Assembly: GCF_002929275.1 (NCBI RefSeq)
Contig: NZ_PJIK01000001.1
Span: 496,001 to 560,000, forward strand
DNA: 64,000 nucleotides
Direction: 5' to 3'
DNA from: Arthrobacter sp. ZGTC131
GTDB lineage: Bacteria > Actinomycetota > Actinomycetes > Actinomycetales > Micrococcaceae
Positions 1 through 8,096 of the stretch are shown here, one piece after another. The first letter of the stretch is position 1. Each line of letters opens with the position of its first letter. Below the pieces are notes generated by a model, which saw only the letters and a list, made by a program, of their open reading frames with translations, was not told the DNA's origin and made no database searches. Position numbers and translations under genes: made by a program.

Positions 1-819
1 ACCAAGGCCGTGAAGTCTTCGTTAGAGACCGTCCCCTGCGTCACGTAGACAATCGGACGCGAGCCGTCGAGATCGCCCCACCAGGCCGGCTTGGCGGTTT
101 CCGCGGCGGCGTGCCGCGACATGGGCCCGAAGAAGCGCAGGGTGTCCGGCGCATCCGATCGCGGATATTCAAACTCCGGCACGGTGAACTGGGCCATGAG
201 TTCGGCACGGCGGGTCCAGTCGAGGATGAACAGACCGTCCTTCTCGGCTCCCACCAGCTCGCGCATAAGGGAATCGACCTGCCGCTGGCTGTCCCGCAAC
301 ACCACATTCATTACCAGCCAGTTCAGCGCCCTGTTCCGCAATTGGGATCCGCGCCCGCTTCCCGGCGGCAGCCCCATGCCGTACGGCGCACAATCCTGGC
401 TGGACAGGGTCAGCGGCAAAATACCGCAGGCGATGACCGCAGGACGCGTCTCGCGGGGCAGCCTCGAAAGGGTTGCTGCCCCGACAAAGGTCACCTCGGC
501 AAGCACCGCGTCCGTCGGCTCTGCGGAGATCGCCGCCGCCAAGGGCTCGTACTGGCCGCGAGCCGGATCAATCACGAGCGCGCGCACACCCTCACGTATG
601 GCCGCAACGCCCGTCGCGGTGCTGGCCTCCGGCGGCGGATACTCGGCCCCCTTGCCGAGCGGAACAAACTCCGCCCCCACCGCACGGACGGCGTCCGCGT
701 ACGCAGGCCCGGTCAGAAACCGCACCCGGTGCCCGCGGGAGATTAAATGTCGCGCGACCCCCAGCATCGGTGAGACGTGCCCGTCATGAGGTCCGCTGCA
801 AACAATGATGGAGGCCATG
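1..819 (-). CDS. UGT/MGT-type glycosyltransferase, truncated by window edge
   Basis: Reading leftward from an ATG at 819 gives an open frame of 273 codons that runs off the window, so the C-terminal half (sugar-nucleotide site) is not visible. The N-terminus (ASIIVCSGPHDGHVSPMLGVA) has the GHxxPM pattern of GT-B glycosyltransferases of the UGT/macrolide family, followed by RGHRVRFLTG. The last visible segment, PIVYVTQGTVSNEDF, matches the strand that opens the second Rossmann domain in this family. It likely moves a sugar from a nucleotide donor to a small acceptor or lipid, but the acceptor cannot be read. It is divergent from mshA across about 210 bases. No frameshift was seen. Confidence 0.8.
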
Positions 820-1030
820 GTTGGAGCTTAGGGTGCCGCCACCAGCGCGTCTACCAATACCGAGGGCCCACTGTGGACTGGTTTGCTGGACGGGATTGCT
901 GGACCGGGTTGGCCGGACCGCCCGCACCGCCACCGCCCGGTCCTGCAGGAGTAGTGTTTTACCGGATGCAGTTCCCGGCCCGGGCATGCCTGGCGCCACT
1001 GAAAGCGTCCCGCGAGCAGAGAGGAGAGCC

Positions 1031-2308
1031 ATGACCCTGATCAAGCGCGTGGCCTTTCTGTCGCTGCACACGTCCCCGATGGAACAGCCCGGTTCCGGTG
1101 ACGCCGGCGGCATGAACGTCTACATCCGCGGCCTCGCCTCTGCCCTGGCGGAGCATGGCGTGGAGGTGGAGATCTTCACCCGGTCCACCGCAACCGGCCA
1201 GCCCGCCGTCGAGCATCCGGATCCCGGTGTCTGCGTCCACAACGTGATGGCGGGCCCGCCCCGGAAGCTGCCCAAGGAGGAGCTGCCGGAGCTGCTGCAC
1301 AGCATGGTGGCCGAGATCGAACGGATCCGGGAGCGCCAGCCGCACGGCCGCTACGACCTCATCCATTCGCACTACTGGGTGTCGGGGGTGGCCGGGCTGG
1401 AGCTGTCCGACATATGGGGCGTTCCGCTGGTGCACACCATGCACACCATGGCCAAGGTCAAGAACCTCCTGCTGCAGTCGGGCGAACGCCCGGAGCCGCG
1501 CCGCCGCGAGGACGGTGAACACCGGATCGTGGACGGCGCCGCGCGCCTGATCGCCAACACCAGCGCCGAGGCCGCCGAGCTCGTGTCCCACTACAACGCG
1601 GACTTCGACCACATCGACGTCGCTCCCCCCGGCGTCGACCTCGCCGTCTTCACCCCCGCGTTCCGCAGCCGTTCGCGCGCCGAGCGCGGCATCGCGCCGG
1701 GCACGTTCCATCTTCTCTTCGCCGGGCGGATCCAGCGGCTCAAGGGCCCGCAGATCCTGGTGAAGGCCGCGGCGCTCCTCCGCGAGCGCCGCCCGGACAT
1801 CGACCTGAAGCTGACTATCCTGGGCGCCCTCAGCGGCGCCAAGGACTTCAACCTGAAGTCGCTGGTCAGCGCCGCAGGAATGGACGACGTCGTCACCCAC
1901 CATCCGCCTGTCGGCGCACCGGCCCTGGCGGGCTGGTTCCGGTCGGCCGACGTCGTGGTGATGCCGTCGTACAGCGAATCCTTCGGACTCGTGGCGCTGG
2001 AAGCCCAGGCGTGCGGCACCCCCGTGGTCGCGACGCGCGTCGGCGGCCTCTCCCGCGCCATCAGCGAGGGCCGCACGGGACTGCTGGTGGACGGACACCG
2101 CGCCGCGGACTGGGCCGACGCCCTGGAAGCTTTGTACGACGACCCCGCCACGCGGGAGGACATGGGCCGGGCGGCATCCGTCCACGCCGAGAATTCCGGG
2201 TGGCAGCGCACGGCGGCCATCACCCTGGAGAGCTACCAGGCCGCCGTCGACGAATTTTCCGGCAACCACAAGGTGCCGGCCAACTACGCGCCGCGGCTCA
2301 CCGGCTGA
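1031..2308 (+). CDS. mshA: D-inositol-3-phosphate glycosyltransferase MshA
   Basis: 425-residue GT4 (GT-B fold) enzyme. MshA uses UDP-GlcNAc and 1L-myo-inositol-1-phosphate in the first step of mycothiol biosynthesis. Visible: the acceptor-domain loop PMEQPGSGDAGGMNVY (about residues 14-28), the donor-domain entry FAGRIQRLKG (about 230) and the donor-binding E-x7-E segment ESFGLVALEA (about 317-326). The ATG at 1031 is chosen because a purine-rich GAGAGGAGAG lies just upstream and the family N-terminus starts there; an upstream in-frame extension would be non-homologous. fhs follows 52 bases later on the same strand. The substrate Ins-P is made by ino1 about 5 kb away. Related GT4 enzymes exist, but the motif set fits MshA well. 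Confidence 0.92.
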   Translation: MTLIKRVAFLSLHTSPMEQPGSGDAGGMNVYIRGLASALAEHGVEVEIFTRSTATGQPAVEHPDPGVCVHNVMAGPPRKLPKEELPELLHSMVAEIERIRERQPHGRYDLIHSHYWVSGVAGLELSDIWGVPLVHTMHTMAKVKNLLLQSGERPEPRRREDGEHRIVDGAARLIANTSAEAAELVSHYNADFDHIDVAPPGVDLAVFTPAFRSRSRAERGIAPGTFHLLFAGRIQRLKGPQILVKAAALLRERRPDIDLKLTILGALSGAKDFNLKSLVSAAGMDDVVTHHPPVGAPALAGWFRSADVVVMPSYSESFGLVALEAQACGTPVVATRVGGLSRAISEGRTGLLVDGHRAADWADALEALYDDPATREDMGRAASVHAENSGWQRTAAITLESYQAAVDEFSGNHKVPANYAPRLTG

Positions 2309-2360
2309 GCGCTGACCGGAGAACCCCACAGGATTCCCGCCCCGACAGTGAAGGACGACG

Positions 2361-4043
2361 ATGTCTGACAGCACCACCCCCAGCGACCTGGAGATTGCCC
2401 GCCGGGCTGTTCTGAAGCCCATCGAGGACATCGCGGCCGCGGCCAGCATCGACGCCGACGCCCTGGAGCACTACGGACGCTACAAGGCGAAGATCGATCC
2501 CGCCAAGCTAACGGCCCCGGCCGCTGCCGGGAAGGTGGTACTGGTGTCGGCGATGTCGCCCACCCCCGCCGGCGAGGGGAAATCCACCACAACTGTGGGC
2601 CTTGCAGACTCCCTGGCCCGCGCGGGCCACCGGGTGATGATCGCTCTGCGGGAGCCCTCGCTGGGCCCGATCCTGGGCATGAAGGGCGGTGCCACGGGCG
2701 GGGGGTTCTCCCAGGTGGTGCCCATGGACGAGATCAACCTGCACTTCACCGGCGACTTCCATGCCGTGACGTCCGCCAACAATGCGCTCATGGCCCTCGT
2801 GGACAACCACATCTACCAGGGCAACGGGCTGAACATCGATCCGCGGCGGATGACGTTCAAACGCGTCCTGGATATGAACGACCGGTCGCTCCGGGAAGTG
2901 GTGATCGGGCTCGGCGGCCCCACCCAGGGCATCCCGCGCCAGGACGGCTTCGACATCACCGTGGCTTCCGAGATCATGGCGGTGTTCTGCCTGGCCACCG
3001 GGATTGCCGACCTCCGCGAGCGCCTGGGACGGATCACGTTCGGCTACACCTATGACCGCACGCCCGTCACCGTGGCGGACCTGGGCGTCCAGGGCGCGCT
3101 CACACTGCTGCTCAAGGAGGCCATCAAGCCCAACCTGGTGCAGACCATCGCCGGGACGCCGGCGCTGGTGCACGGCGGGCCGTTCGCCAACATCGCGCAC
3201 GGCTGCAACTCCCTCATCGCCACCCAGACTGCCCGGCGGCTGGCGGACATCGTGGTCACGGAGGCAGGCTTCGGGGCGGACCTGGGCGCGGAGAAGTTCA
3301 TGGACATCAAGGCCCGGGTGGCCGATGTTGCGCCCGCTGCCGTGGTGGTGGTGGCCACGGTGCGGGCGCTGAAGATGCACGGCGGGATCGCCAAGGACCA
3401 CCTCAAGGAGCCGAATGTGGAGGCGCTGGCGGCCGGGGTGGCCAACCTGCGCCGGCATGTCCGGAACGTCGAGAAGTTCGGCGTCACGCCCGTCGTCGCC
3501 ATCAACAAGTTCGCCTCAGATACGCAGGAGGAGCTGGACTGGCTGCTCGACTGGTGCGCCGGCGAAGGCGTCCAGGCGGCGGTGGCGGATGTCTGGGGCC
3601 GCGGCGGTGGCGGCGACGGCGGGGACGAACTCGCGGCCAAGGTCGCGGCGGCCGTGGCCGGGCCCAGCTCCTTCCGGCACCTCTACCCGCTGGAACTGTC
3701 CGTGGAGGACAAGATCCGGAGCATCGTCCAGGAAATCTATGGCGCGGACGGCGTGGACTTCTCGGTGCCGGCATTGAAGCGGCTCGCGGACATCGAGAAA
3801 AACGGCTGGTCCGGACTGCCGGTCTGCATGGCCAAGACCCAGTACTCATTCACCGACGACGCCGCCAGGCTCGGCGCACCCAAAGGCTTCACCATCCACG
3901 TGCGCGACCTCATCCCCAAGACCGGCGCCGGCTTCATCGTGGCTCTTACGGGTGCGGTGATGACCATGCCGGGCCTGCCGGCAGTTCCCGCCGCCATGCG
4001 CATGGACGTGGACGACGACGGCAACCCTGTGGGCCTCTTCTAG
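2361..4043 (+). CDS. fhs: Formate--tetrahydrofolate ligase
   Basis: 560-residue cytosolic enzyme that makes 10-formyl-THF from formate, ATP and THF, feeding purine and formyl-Met synthesis. The P-loop segment [15 protein letters not shown] lies near residues 67-81. The family blocks [23 protein letters not shown]-like [14 protein letters not shown] and the C-terminal [10 protein letters not shown] are all present, and the length is typical. The start ATG follows a GAAGGACGACG purine stretch. It probably shares a transcript with mshA. The stop codon abuts a tandem-repeat array. Confidence 0.95.
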   Translation: MSDSTTPSDLEIARRAVLKPIEDIAAAASIDADALEHYGRYKAKIDPAKLTAPAAAGKVVLVSAMSPTPAGEGKSTTTVGLADSLARAGHRVMIALREPSLGPILGMKGGATGGGFSQVVPMDEINLHFTGDFHAVTSANNALMALVDNHIYQGNGLNIDPRRMTFKRVLDMNDRSLREVVIGLGGPTQGIPRQDGFDITVASEIMAVFCLATGIADLRERLGRITFGYTYDRTPVTVADLGVQGALTLLLKEAIKPNLVQTIAGTPALVHGGPFANIAHGCNSLIATQTARRLADIVVTEAGFGADLGAEKFMDIKARVADVAPAAVVVVATVRALKMHGGIAKDHLKEPNVEALAAGVANLRRHVRNVEKFGVTPVVAINKFASDTQEELDWLLDWCAGEGVQAAVADVWGRGGGGDGGDELAAKVAAAVAGPSSFRHLYPLELSVEDKIRSIVQEIYGADGVDFSVPALKRLADIEKNGWSGLPVCMAKTQYSFTDDAARLGAPKGFTIHVRDLIPKTGAGFIVALTGAVMTMPGLPAVPAAMRMDVDDDGNPVGLF

Positions 4044-4263
4044 ACCCTCTCTCACCTCCCGTCGCCTCCCACCCAACCCTCTCTCACTTCCCGCCGTTCC
4101 CACCCAACCCTCTCTCACATCCCGCCGCTCCCCACCCAACCCTCTTTCACATCCCGCCGCTCCCAACCCGACCCTCTTTCACATCCCGCCGCTCCCAACC
4201 CGACCCTCTTTCACTTCCCGCCGCTCCCCACGGACCCTCTTCACTTCCCGTCGCCTCCCAACG
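4044..4263 (-). repeat. Seven-unit tandem repeat array (GTGAGAGAG family), array 1
   Basis: Seven contiguous units of 30-32 bases begin at 4044, 4076, 4107, 4139, 4171, 4203 and 4234. On the + strand each reads like ACCCTCTCTCACTTCCCGCC followed by GCTCCCACCC; on the minus strand the core is GGAAGTGAGAGAGGGT. Units 4 and 5 are identical and the others differ by a few substitutions. The array starts on the base after the fhs stop codon and ends about 50 bases before the next gene. Related arrays lie at 5273, 6728 and 58765. Confidence 0.93.
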
Positions 4264-4316
4264 ACTGCCTGTGGATAACTTCTGCAGAGTCACCGCTTTT
4301 GGGTCAGAATGCCAGC

Positions 4317-5276
4317 ATGCAAATGAGCACCAATCTGCCTGGCCCGCTGGCAACGGCACCGTTCACGTTTGAGTCGGCCCGGGCGTCCGGCGTTTCCGCG
4401 AACAGGCTGCGGCGGAAAGACGTGGTCCACGTTGGTCGCGGGCTCTACCGTCCGTCGGACTGGAGCTTTGAACTGGAGGCAGCCGCGCGGGCCCTGTCGG
4501 CAGCGTCGCCCGGGGCCTGGATTTCCCACGTCACGGCAGCACGCCTTCGGTGCCAGCTGTTGCCTCCTTGGCTGGCGGACTCGACGGAGCTGCATCTGAG
4601 CAAGCCCAAGACCCTGCCCCCGGTACGCCGCAAGGGCGTAATGGGCCACACAGTCCTGGCCTGGGAGGACGAGATTGAATTGATCGACGGCATCCGCATC
4701 AGTACGCGATCGCGGACCTGGCTGGATTTGGCAAGGCGGCTTACGGTGAGTGATCTGGTGTGCATGGGCGATCAGATCATCCGTATTCCCCGACCCGAAT
4801 TCGAAGGCCGCACGGAGCCCTTCGACACCCTGGATCGGCTCCGCTCCCTGGTCGGCCGTCATCCAAACCTTCAGGGTGTTGTCCGCGCCAGGGAGGTTCT
4901 GGATCTAATGCGGGTCGGGGCCGATTCTGCGCCTGAATCGCTGCTGCGTTTGGCGATGGCCGACGCCGGCCTTCCCGAACCGGATCTCCAACTGGCGTTG
5001 CGAGTCGGTGACGCCGTGTCACCGACGGCCGATCTCGGTTACCGTCACCGCCGCCTCGCCATCCAGTACGACGGCGGCCATCACCTTCTTGACGCCCAGG
5101 CCCTTAGCGACAGGCGGCGTGACAAGGCTTTCGAATCGGCTGGCTGGACTGTCCTAATACTTCACAAGGACGATCTTGCTGATGGTTTCGAAAAGGCCAT
5201 CGGCAGGATCAAACGGATATTGCGCACCGCGTGGCTGGATCATGCCCAGGCATCCGGATTTGCCGATGCCGGGTGA
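4317..5276 (+). CDS. DUF559/AbiEi-like protein with PD-(D/E)xK-type endonuclease fold
   Basis: 319-residue protein. The N-terminal 80 or so residues (FTFESARASGVSANRLRRKDVVHVGRGLYRP) resemble the winged-helix AbiEi/type IV antitoxin N-terminal domain. The C-terminal third (SLLRLAMADAGLPEPDLQ ... ADLGYRHRRLAIQYDGGHH ... AGWTVLIL) matches the DUF559/Vsr-like endonuclease fold. The position usually held by Glu in the I-E-x-D-G strand is Gln here (IQYDG). The ATG at 4317 is preferred over an in-frame TTG at 4299; an ATG at 4323 is also possible. The gene lies between two repeat arrays of opposite orientation. Such proteins are common as single genes in actinobacteria, and their function is not established. 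Confidence 0.75.
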   Translation: MQMSTNLPGPLATAPFTFESARASGVSANRLRRKDVVHVGRGLYRPSDWSFELEAAARALSAASPGAWISHVTAARLRCQLLPPWLADSTELHLSKPKTLPPVRRKGVMGHTVLAWEDEIELIDGIRISTRSRTWLDLARRLTVSDLVCMGDQIIRIPRPEFEGRTEPFDTLDRLRSLVGRHPNLQGVVRAREVLDLMRVGADSAPESLLRLAMADAGLPEPDLQLALRVGDAVSPTADLGYRHRRLAIQYDGGHHLLDAQALSDRRRDKAFESAGWTVLILHKDDLADGFEKAIGRIKRILRTAWLDHAQASGFADAG

Positions 5277-5385
5277 GAGAGCGTCACCTCCAAACGTGAA
5301 GGCAGTGAGAGAGGGGCGCGCCCAGACTTACAGGAAGTGAAAGAGGATCGCGCCAAGACTTGCAGGAAGTGAGGGAGCGTCCGAG
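5273..5385 (+). repeat. Four-unit tandem repeat array (GTGAGAGAG family), array 2
   Basis: Copies of GTGA(G/A)(A/G)GAG start at 5273, 5305, 5337 and 5369, exactly 32 bases apart. Between them the spacer is partly conserved (CCAAGACTTGCAGGAA type). The first copy overlaps the stop codon of the endonuclease-like gene, and the last ends just before the stop of the convergent membrane-protein gene. The orientation is opposite to array 1. Confidence 0.88.
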
Positions 5386-5392
5386 CCGCGCT

Positions 5393-5998
5393 TCACGAAG
5401 CCGGACGGCCTGTTGCTGGTTGCCCTGCCCGTTTTTCTGCCAGCCCAGCCCTTCCTGCCGGTACGGTCGAATCCACCCGCCTTGCTCCTCGTTGCGCAGC
5501 CAGCACTGCCGCTGCGCTCACACTGCCCGATCCACCCGTGCGGCCTCCGCGCATGAGCGAAACGAACACCACCACGACGCTCAGCACCACCAACCCGGCC
5601 ACGTAGAAGGCAGTGGCAGGGTCCTCGGCGAGCAATTGCGGAATCGCCCGCCCGGGCACGGCGACGGCGAACACGAACGCCACCGCGATGCCGACGTAGC
5701 TTCCCACCATGTTCCCCCGATGGGACGGAATGTTGCGACGGATGGCGCTGACAAGCCCGAGAGTAACTGTCACGATGGTGAAGGCTGACAGCCCATGCAG
5801 CCAGGTGAAATGCCCTTCGCTGACAATCCAGAAGCTGATGACGCAGACGTAGTACATAGCTGCCACCCACAGGCACCCCATGGTGCGGTGTATGCGATCC
5901 CGGCGGCGCCTGAAAATCTGGACGGGCCCGATCGCGAGCACGAATAAGGCGGCAACTACGTGGCTGACAAGCAGTGCATTCCAGTGCTCCATGGTCAT
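5393..5998 (-). CDS. DUF2306-like integral membrane protein
   Basis: 201-residue protein with about five predicted membrane helices: LVSHVVAALFVLAIGPV, MYYVCVISFWIV, LHGLSAFTIVTVTLGLVSAI, GSYVGIAVAFVFAVAV and FYVAGLVVLSVVVVFVSL. The early HW.ALL.SHVVAA and RRRDRIHRTMGCLWV segments resemble the DUF2306 family of unknown function. The last 50 residues are Ala/Gly/Arg-rich and look unstructured; they end at the edge of a repeat array. It is divergent from a MerR regulator, and two palindromes lie between the two genes, the nearer only a few bases upstream of this start, so the regulator very likely controls it. Confidence 0.65.
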   Translation of the reverse strand: MTMEHWNALLVSHVVAALFVLAIGPVQIFRRRRDRIHRTMGCLWVAAMYYVCVISFWIVSEGHFTWLHGLSAFTIVTVTLGLVSAIRRNIPSHRGNMVGSYVGIAVAFVFAVAVPGRAIPQLLAEDPATAFYVAGLVVLSVVVVFVSLMRGGRTGGSGSVSAAAVLAAQRGARRVDSTVPAGRAGLAEKRAGQPATGRPAS

Positions 5999-5999
5999 A

Positions 6000-6016
6000 G
6001 GATAGAGCTACTATCC
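6000..6016. promoter_or_regulatory. Palindromic operator GGATAG-N5-CTATCC
   Basis: A perfect inverted repeat, GGATAG-AGCTA-CTATCC, lies immediately upstream of the membrane-protein start (5998) in the divergent region. MerR-family proteins bind such dyads between the -35 and -10 elements, and the adjacent gene encodes a MerR protein. The role is inferred from context. Confidence 0.65.
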
Positions 6017-6032
6017 AAGTGGTGTACATCAA

Positions 6033-6057
6033 GATAGCTGCCAGCGGCTCCGCTATC
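6033..6057. promoter_or_regulatory. Second dyad GATAGC-N13-GCTATC
   Basis: GATAGC at 6033-6038 and GCTATC at 6052-6057 form a second inverted repeat sharing the GATAG half-site of the first operator. It sits just upstream of the merR start, consistent with autoregulation. The wider spacing makes it less certain than the first dyad. Confidence 0.45.
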
Positions 6058-6083
6058 CAAGGATGTTGGGCGAGGGAGGCGGA

Positions 6084-6704
6084 TTGCAGCTCAAGGAGCT
6101 GAGCGAGCGGACCGGCGTCCCGCCCGCGAGCATCAAGTTCTACCTGCGCGAGGGACTGCTGCCCCCTGGGCAGGCCGTCACCGCGACCCGGGCGCGGTAT
6201 TCGCCCCAACACGCAAGCCGGCTCGAACTCATTCAGGCCCTACGGCGTGTGGTCGGCCTGAACATCGCCCAGATCAGGAAGCTCACCAGACTGGCCGACG
6301 ACGGCGTTCCCCGCCTTGAGCTCCTTGCGGCCGTACAGCGGACGGTGCTCCGACTGGACGAGGTGGGGACGGAGCACGGTGACATCCGCACTCCGGCGGG
6401 CGACGCCGTCGTGCGTTTGCGGAACTGGCCGGACGCACCCAGCGATGCGAGGAATGCCTTGAACGCCCACGTGACGCTGATGGAAAACCTCAACATTCCG
6501 GTGACCGCCGAGCTGCTCGATGCGTACAGCAAAGCCCTGGACGCCATTGCCGATCTGGACATTGCGGCCACCACCGCACCCGGCGACGTCAACCGCCTGA
6601 TCATGACGGCCGCCGTCGGCATGCATCTGCACAGCCAGCTGGTGCTGAAGCTCCTTGCCCTGGCCCAGGCCAGCCATGCCATCCGGCGCTACAAGGACGC
6701 TTAA
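6084..6704 (+). CDS. MerR-family transcriptional regulator
   Basis: About 206 residues. The N-terminal winged helix reads LKELSERTGVPPASIKFYLREGLLPPG, followed by the second part of the MerR DNA-binding domain (RYSPQHASRLELIQALRRVVGLNIAQIRKLTRL). The remaining ~120 residues are helical and contain no cysteine cluster, so a metal sensor is unlikely and an organic effector or protein dimer interface is more plausible. The TTG at 6084 follows a GAGGGAGGCGG Shine-Dalgarno-like stretch; an ATG at 6063 would add seven residues. It is divergent from the DUF2306-like gene with shared operators. Confidence 0.85.
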   Translation: MQLKELSERTGVPPASIKFYLREGLLPPGQAVTATRARYSPQHASRLELIQALRRVVGLNIAQIRKLTRLADDGVPRLELLAAVQRTVLRLDEVGTEHGDIRTPAGDAVVRLRNWPDAPSDARNALNAHVTLMENLNIPVTAELLDAYSKALDAIADLDIAATTAPGDVNRLIMTAAVGMHLHSQLVLKLLALAQASHAIRRYKDA

Positions 6705-6727
6705 CGCACAACGCTCCCCCACCGAAA

Positions 6728-6842
6728 GTGAGAGAGCGTCGCGGCCAAAACCCACCCAATGTGAGAGTGCGTCGCGCCAAAACCCACCGAAAGTGAGAGA
6801 GCGTCGCGCCAAAACCCGCGAAAGGTGAGAGAGCGTCGGGTT
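6728..6842 (+). repeat. Four-unit tandem repeat array (GTGAGAGAG family), array 3
   Basis: GTGAGAG(A/T)GCGTCG cores start at 6728, 6761, 6793 and 6825 (spacing 33, 32, 32). Here the whole unit is conserved, including GCGCCAAAACCCACCGAAA between cores. The array fills the space between the stop codons of the convergent merR and ino1 genes. Confidence 0.93.
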
Positions 6843-7927
6843 TAGCGCTCGACGTCGCCGCGGATGAAGGCTTCAACCTTCTCGCGGGCGAGGTCGTCGT
6901 TGAACTGCTCCGGCGGGGACTTCATGAAGTAGCTCGAGGCGGAGAGCAGCGGGCCGCCGATACCGCGGTCCAGGCCGATCTTGGCGGCACGGACGGCGTC
7001 GATGATCACGCCGGCGGAGTTGGGCGAATCCCAGACCTCCAGCTTGTATTCGAGCGAGACCGGGGCGTCGCCGAAGTTGCGGCCTTCGAGGCGGACGAAG
7101 GCCCACTTGCGGTCGTCAAGCCACTGGACGTAGTCGGACGGGCCGATGTGGACGTCCTTGGCGGCCAGTTCGGCTTCCACGTTGGACGTGACGGCCTGGG
7201 TCTTGGAGATCTTCTTGGACTCGAGGCGGTCGCGCTCGAGCATGTTCTTGAAGTCCATGTTGCCGCCGACGTTCAGCTGGTACGTGCGGTCCAGCGTGAC
7301 GCCGCGGTCTTCGAAGAGCTTGGCCATGACGCGGTGCGTGATGGTGGCGCCGATCTGGCTCTTGATGTCGTCGCCCACGATCGGAACGCCGGCCGCGGTG
7401 AACTTGTCAGCCCATTCCTTGGTGCCGGCAAGGAACACCGGCAGGGCGTTGACGAAGGCGACTCCGGCGTCGATGGCGCACTGCGCGTAGAACTCGGCGG
7501 CTTCCTGCGACCCGACCGGCAGGTAGCAGACCATGACGTCGACCTGGGCGTCCTTGAGGGCCTGGACGACGTCAACGGGCTCCGCCGGCGACTGCTCAAT
7601 GGTTTCGAGGTAGTACCGGCCCAGTCCGTCGAGGGTGTGGCCGCGCTGGACGGTCACGCCAGTGGGCGGAACGTCGGCGATCTTGATGGTGTTGTTCTCG
7701 CTGGCGAGGATGGCGTCGGCCAGGTCGACGCCGACCTTCTTGCCGTCGACATCGAAGGCGGCGACGAACTGGACGTCGTTGACGTGGTACTTGCCGAACT
7801 CCACGTGCATCAGACCCGGGATCGTTGCCTGGGGGTCGGCATCCCGGTAATAGTGGACACCCTGGACCAGCGAGGCGGCGCAGTTACCCACACCAACGAT
7901 TGCGACACGAATCGGATTTGAAGACAC
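6842..7927 (-). CDS. ino1: Inositol-3-phosphate synthase (actinobacterial type)
   Basis: 361 residues, close to the ~367 of mycobacterial Ino1. It converts glucose-6-phosphate to 1L-myo-inositol-1-phosphate with NAD, supplying mycothiol and phosphatidylinositol. The Rossmann motif [16 protein letters not shown] is at about residues 8-23; [20 protein letters not shown] and NVGGNMDF are family blocks. The start is GTG at 7927, preceded on the minus strand by AAAGGAG at good spacing; a longer frame upstream is non-homologous. A perfect 16-base palindrome (8003-8018) lies about 80 bases upstream. Confidence 0.95.
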   Translation of the reverse strand: MSSNPIRVAIVGVGNCAASLVQGVHYYRDADPQATIPGLMHVEFGKYHVNDVQFVAAFDVDGKKVGVDLADAILASENNTIKIADVPPTGVTVQRGHTLDGLGRYYLETIEQSPAEPVDVVQALKDAQVDVMVCYLPVGSQEAAEFYAQCAIDAGVAFVNALPVFLAGTKEWADKFTAAGVPIVGDDIKSQIGATITHRVMAKLFEDRGVTLDRTYQLNVGGNMDFKNMLERDRLESKKISKTQAVTSNVEAELAAKDVHIGPSDYVQWLDDRKWAFVRLEGRNFGDAPVSLEYKLEVWDSPNSAGVIIDAVRAAKIGLDRGIGGPLLSASSYFMKSPPEQFNDDLAREKVEAFIRGDVER

Positions 7928-8002
7928 GGAACTCCTTTGAGAACAAAACTTCAGGTGCCCTGCGCGTCGGCACGTAGTTGTACGACGGCGTCTGACGGAC
8001 AC

Positions 8003-8018
8003 GGCGCCGCGCGGCGCC
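8003..8018. other. Perfect 16-bp GC palindrome upstream of ino1
   Basis: GGCGCCGC-GCGGCGCC is a perfect palindrome 76 bases upstream of the ino1 start. It could be a regulator site or part of a hairpin in the leader; with no loop, a protein-binding dyad is more likely than a terminator. Confidence 0.4.
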
Positions 8019-8096
8019 CTAACAGTCTAACCAACTGCGCCGGGGCCGGCTTTGTTCCCGCCGGCTCCGGTGCAGTTCATTACGTTGTGGCCCGGC

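Noticed and set aside
959-2449. 496-codon open frame on the minus strand
   Set aside because: Lies opposite mshA and fhs, shows no recognisable domain and spans the real gene boundary.
5393-5560. Frameshift in the membrane-protein C-terminus
   Set aside because: The Ala/Arg-rich tail looked like a wrong frame, but no other frame continues a recognisable domain, so it was left as an unusual tail.
4044-6842. CRISPR array
   Set aside because: Repeat units of ~32 bases suggested it, but units are contiguous, vary along their whole length, have no unique spacers, and no cas genes are nearby.
7930-8096. tRNA-like segment upstream of ino1
   Set aside because: Some bases near 8025-8040 look like a tRNA end, but no cloverleaf could be formed.
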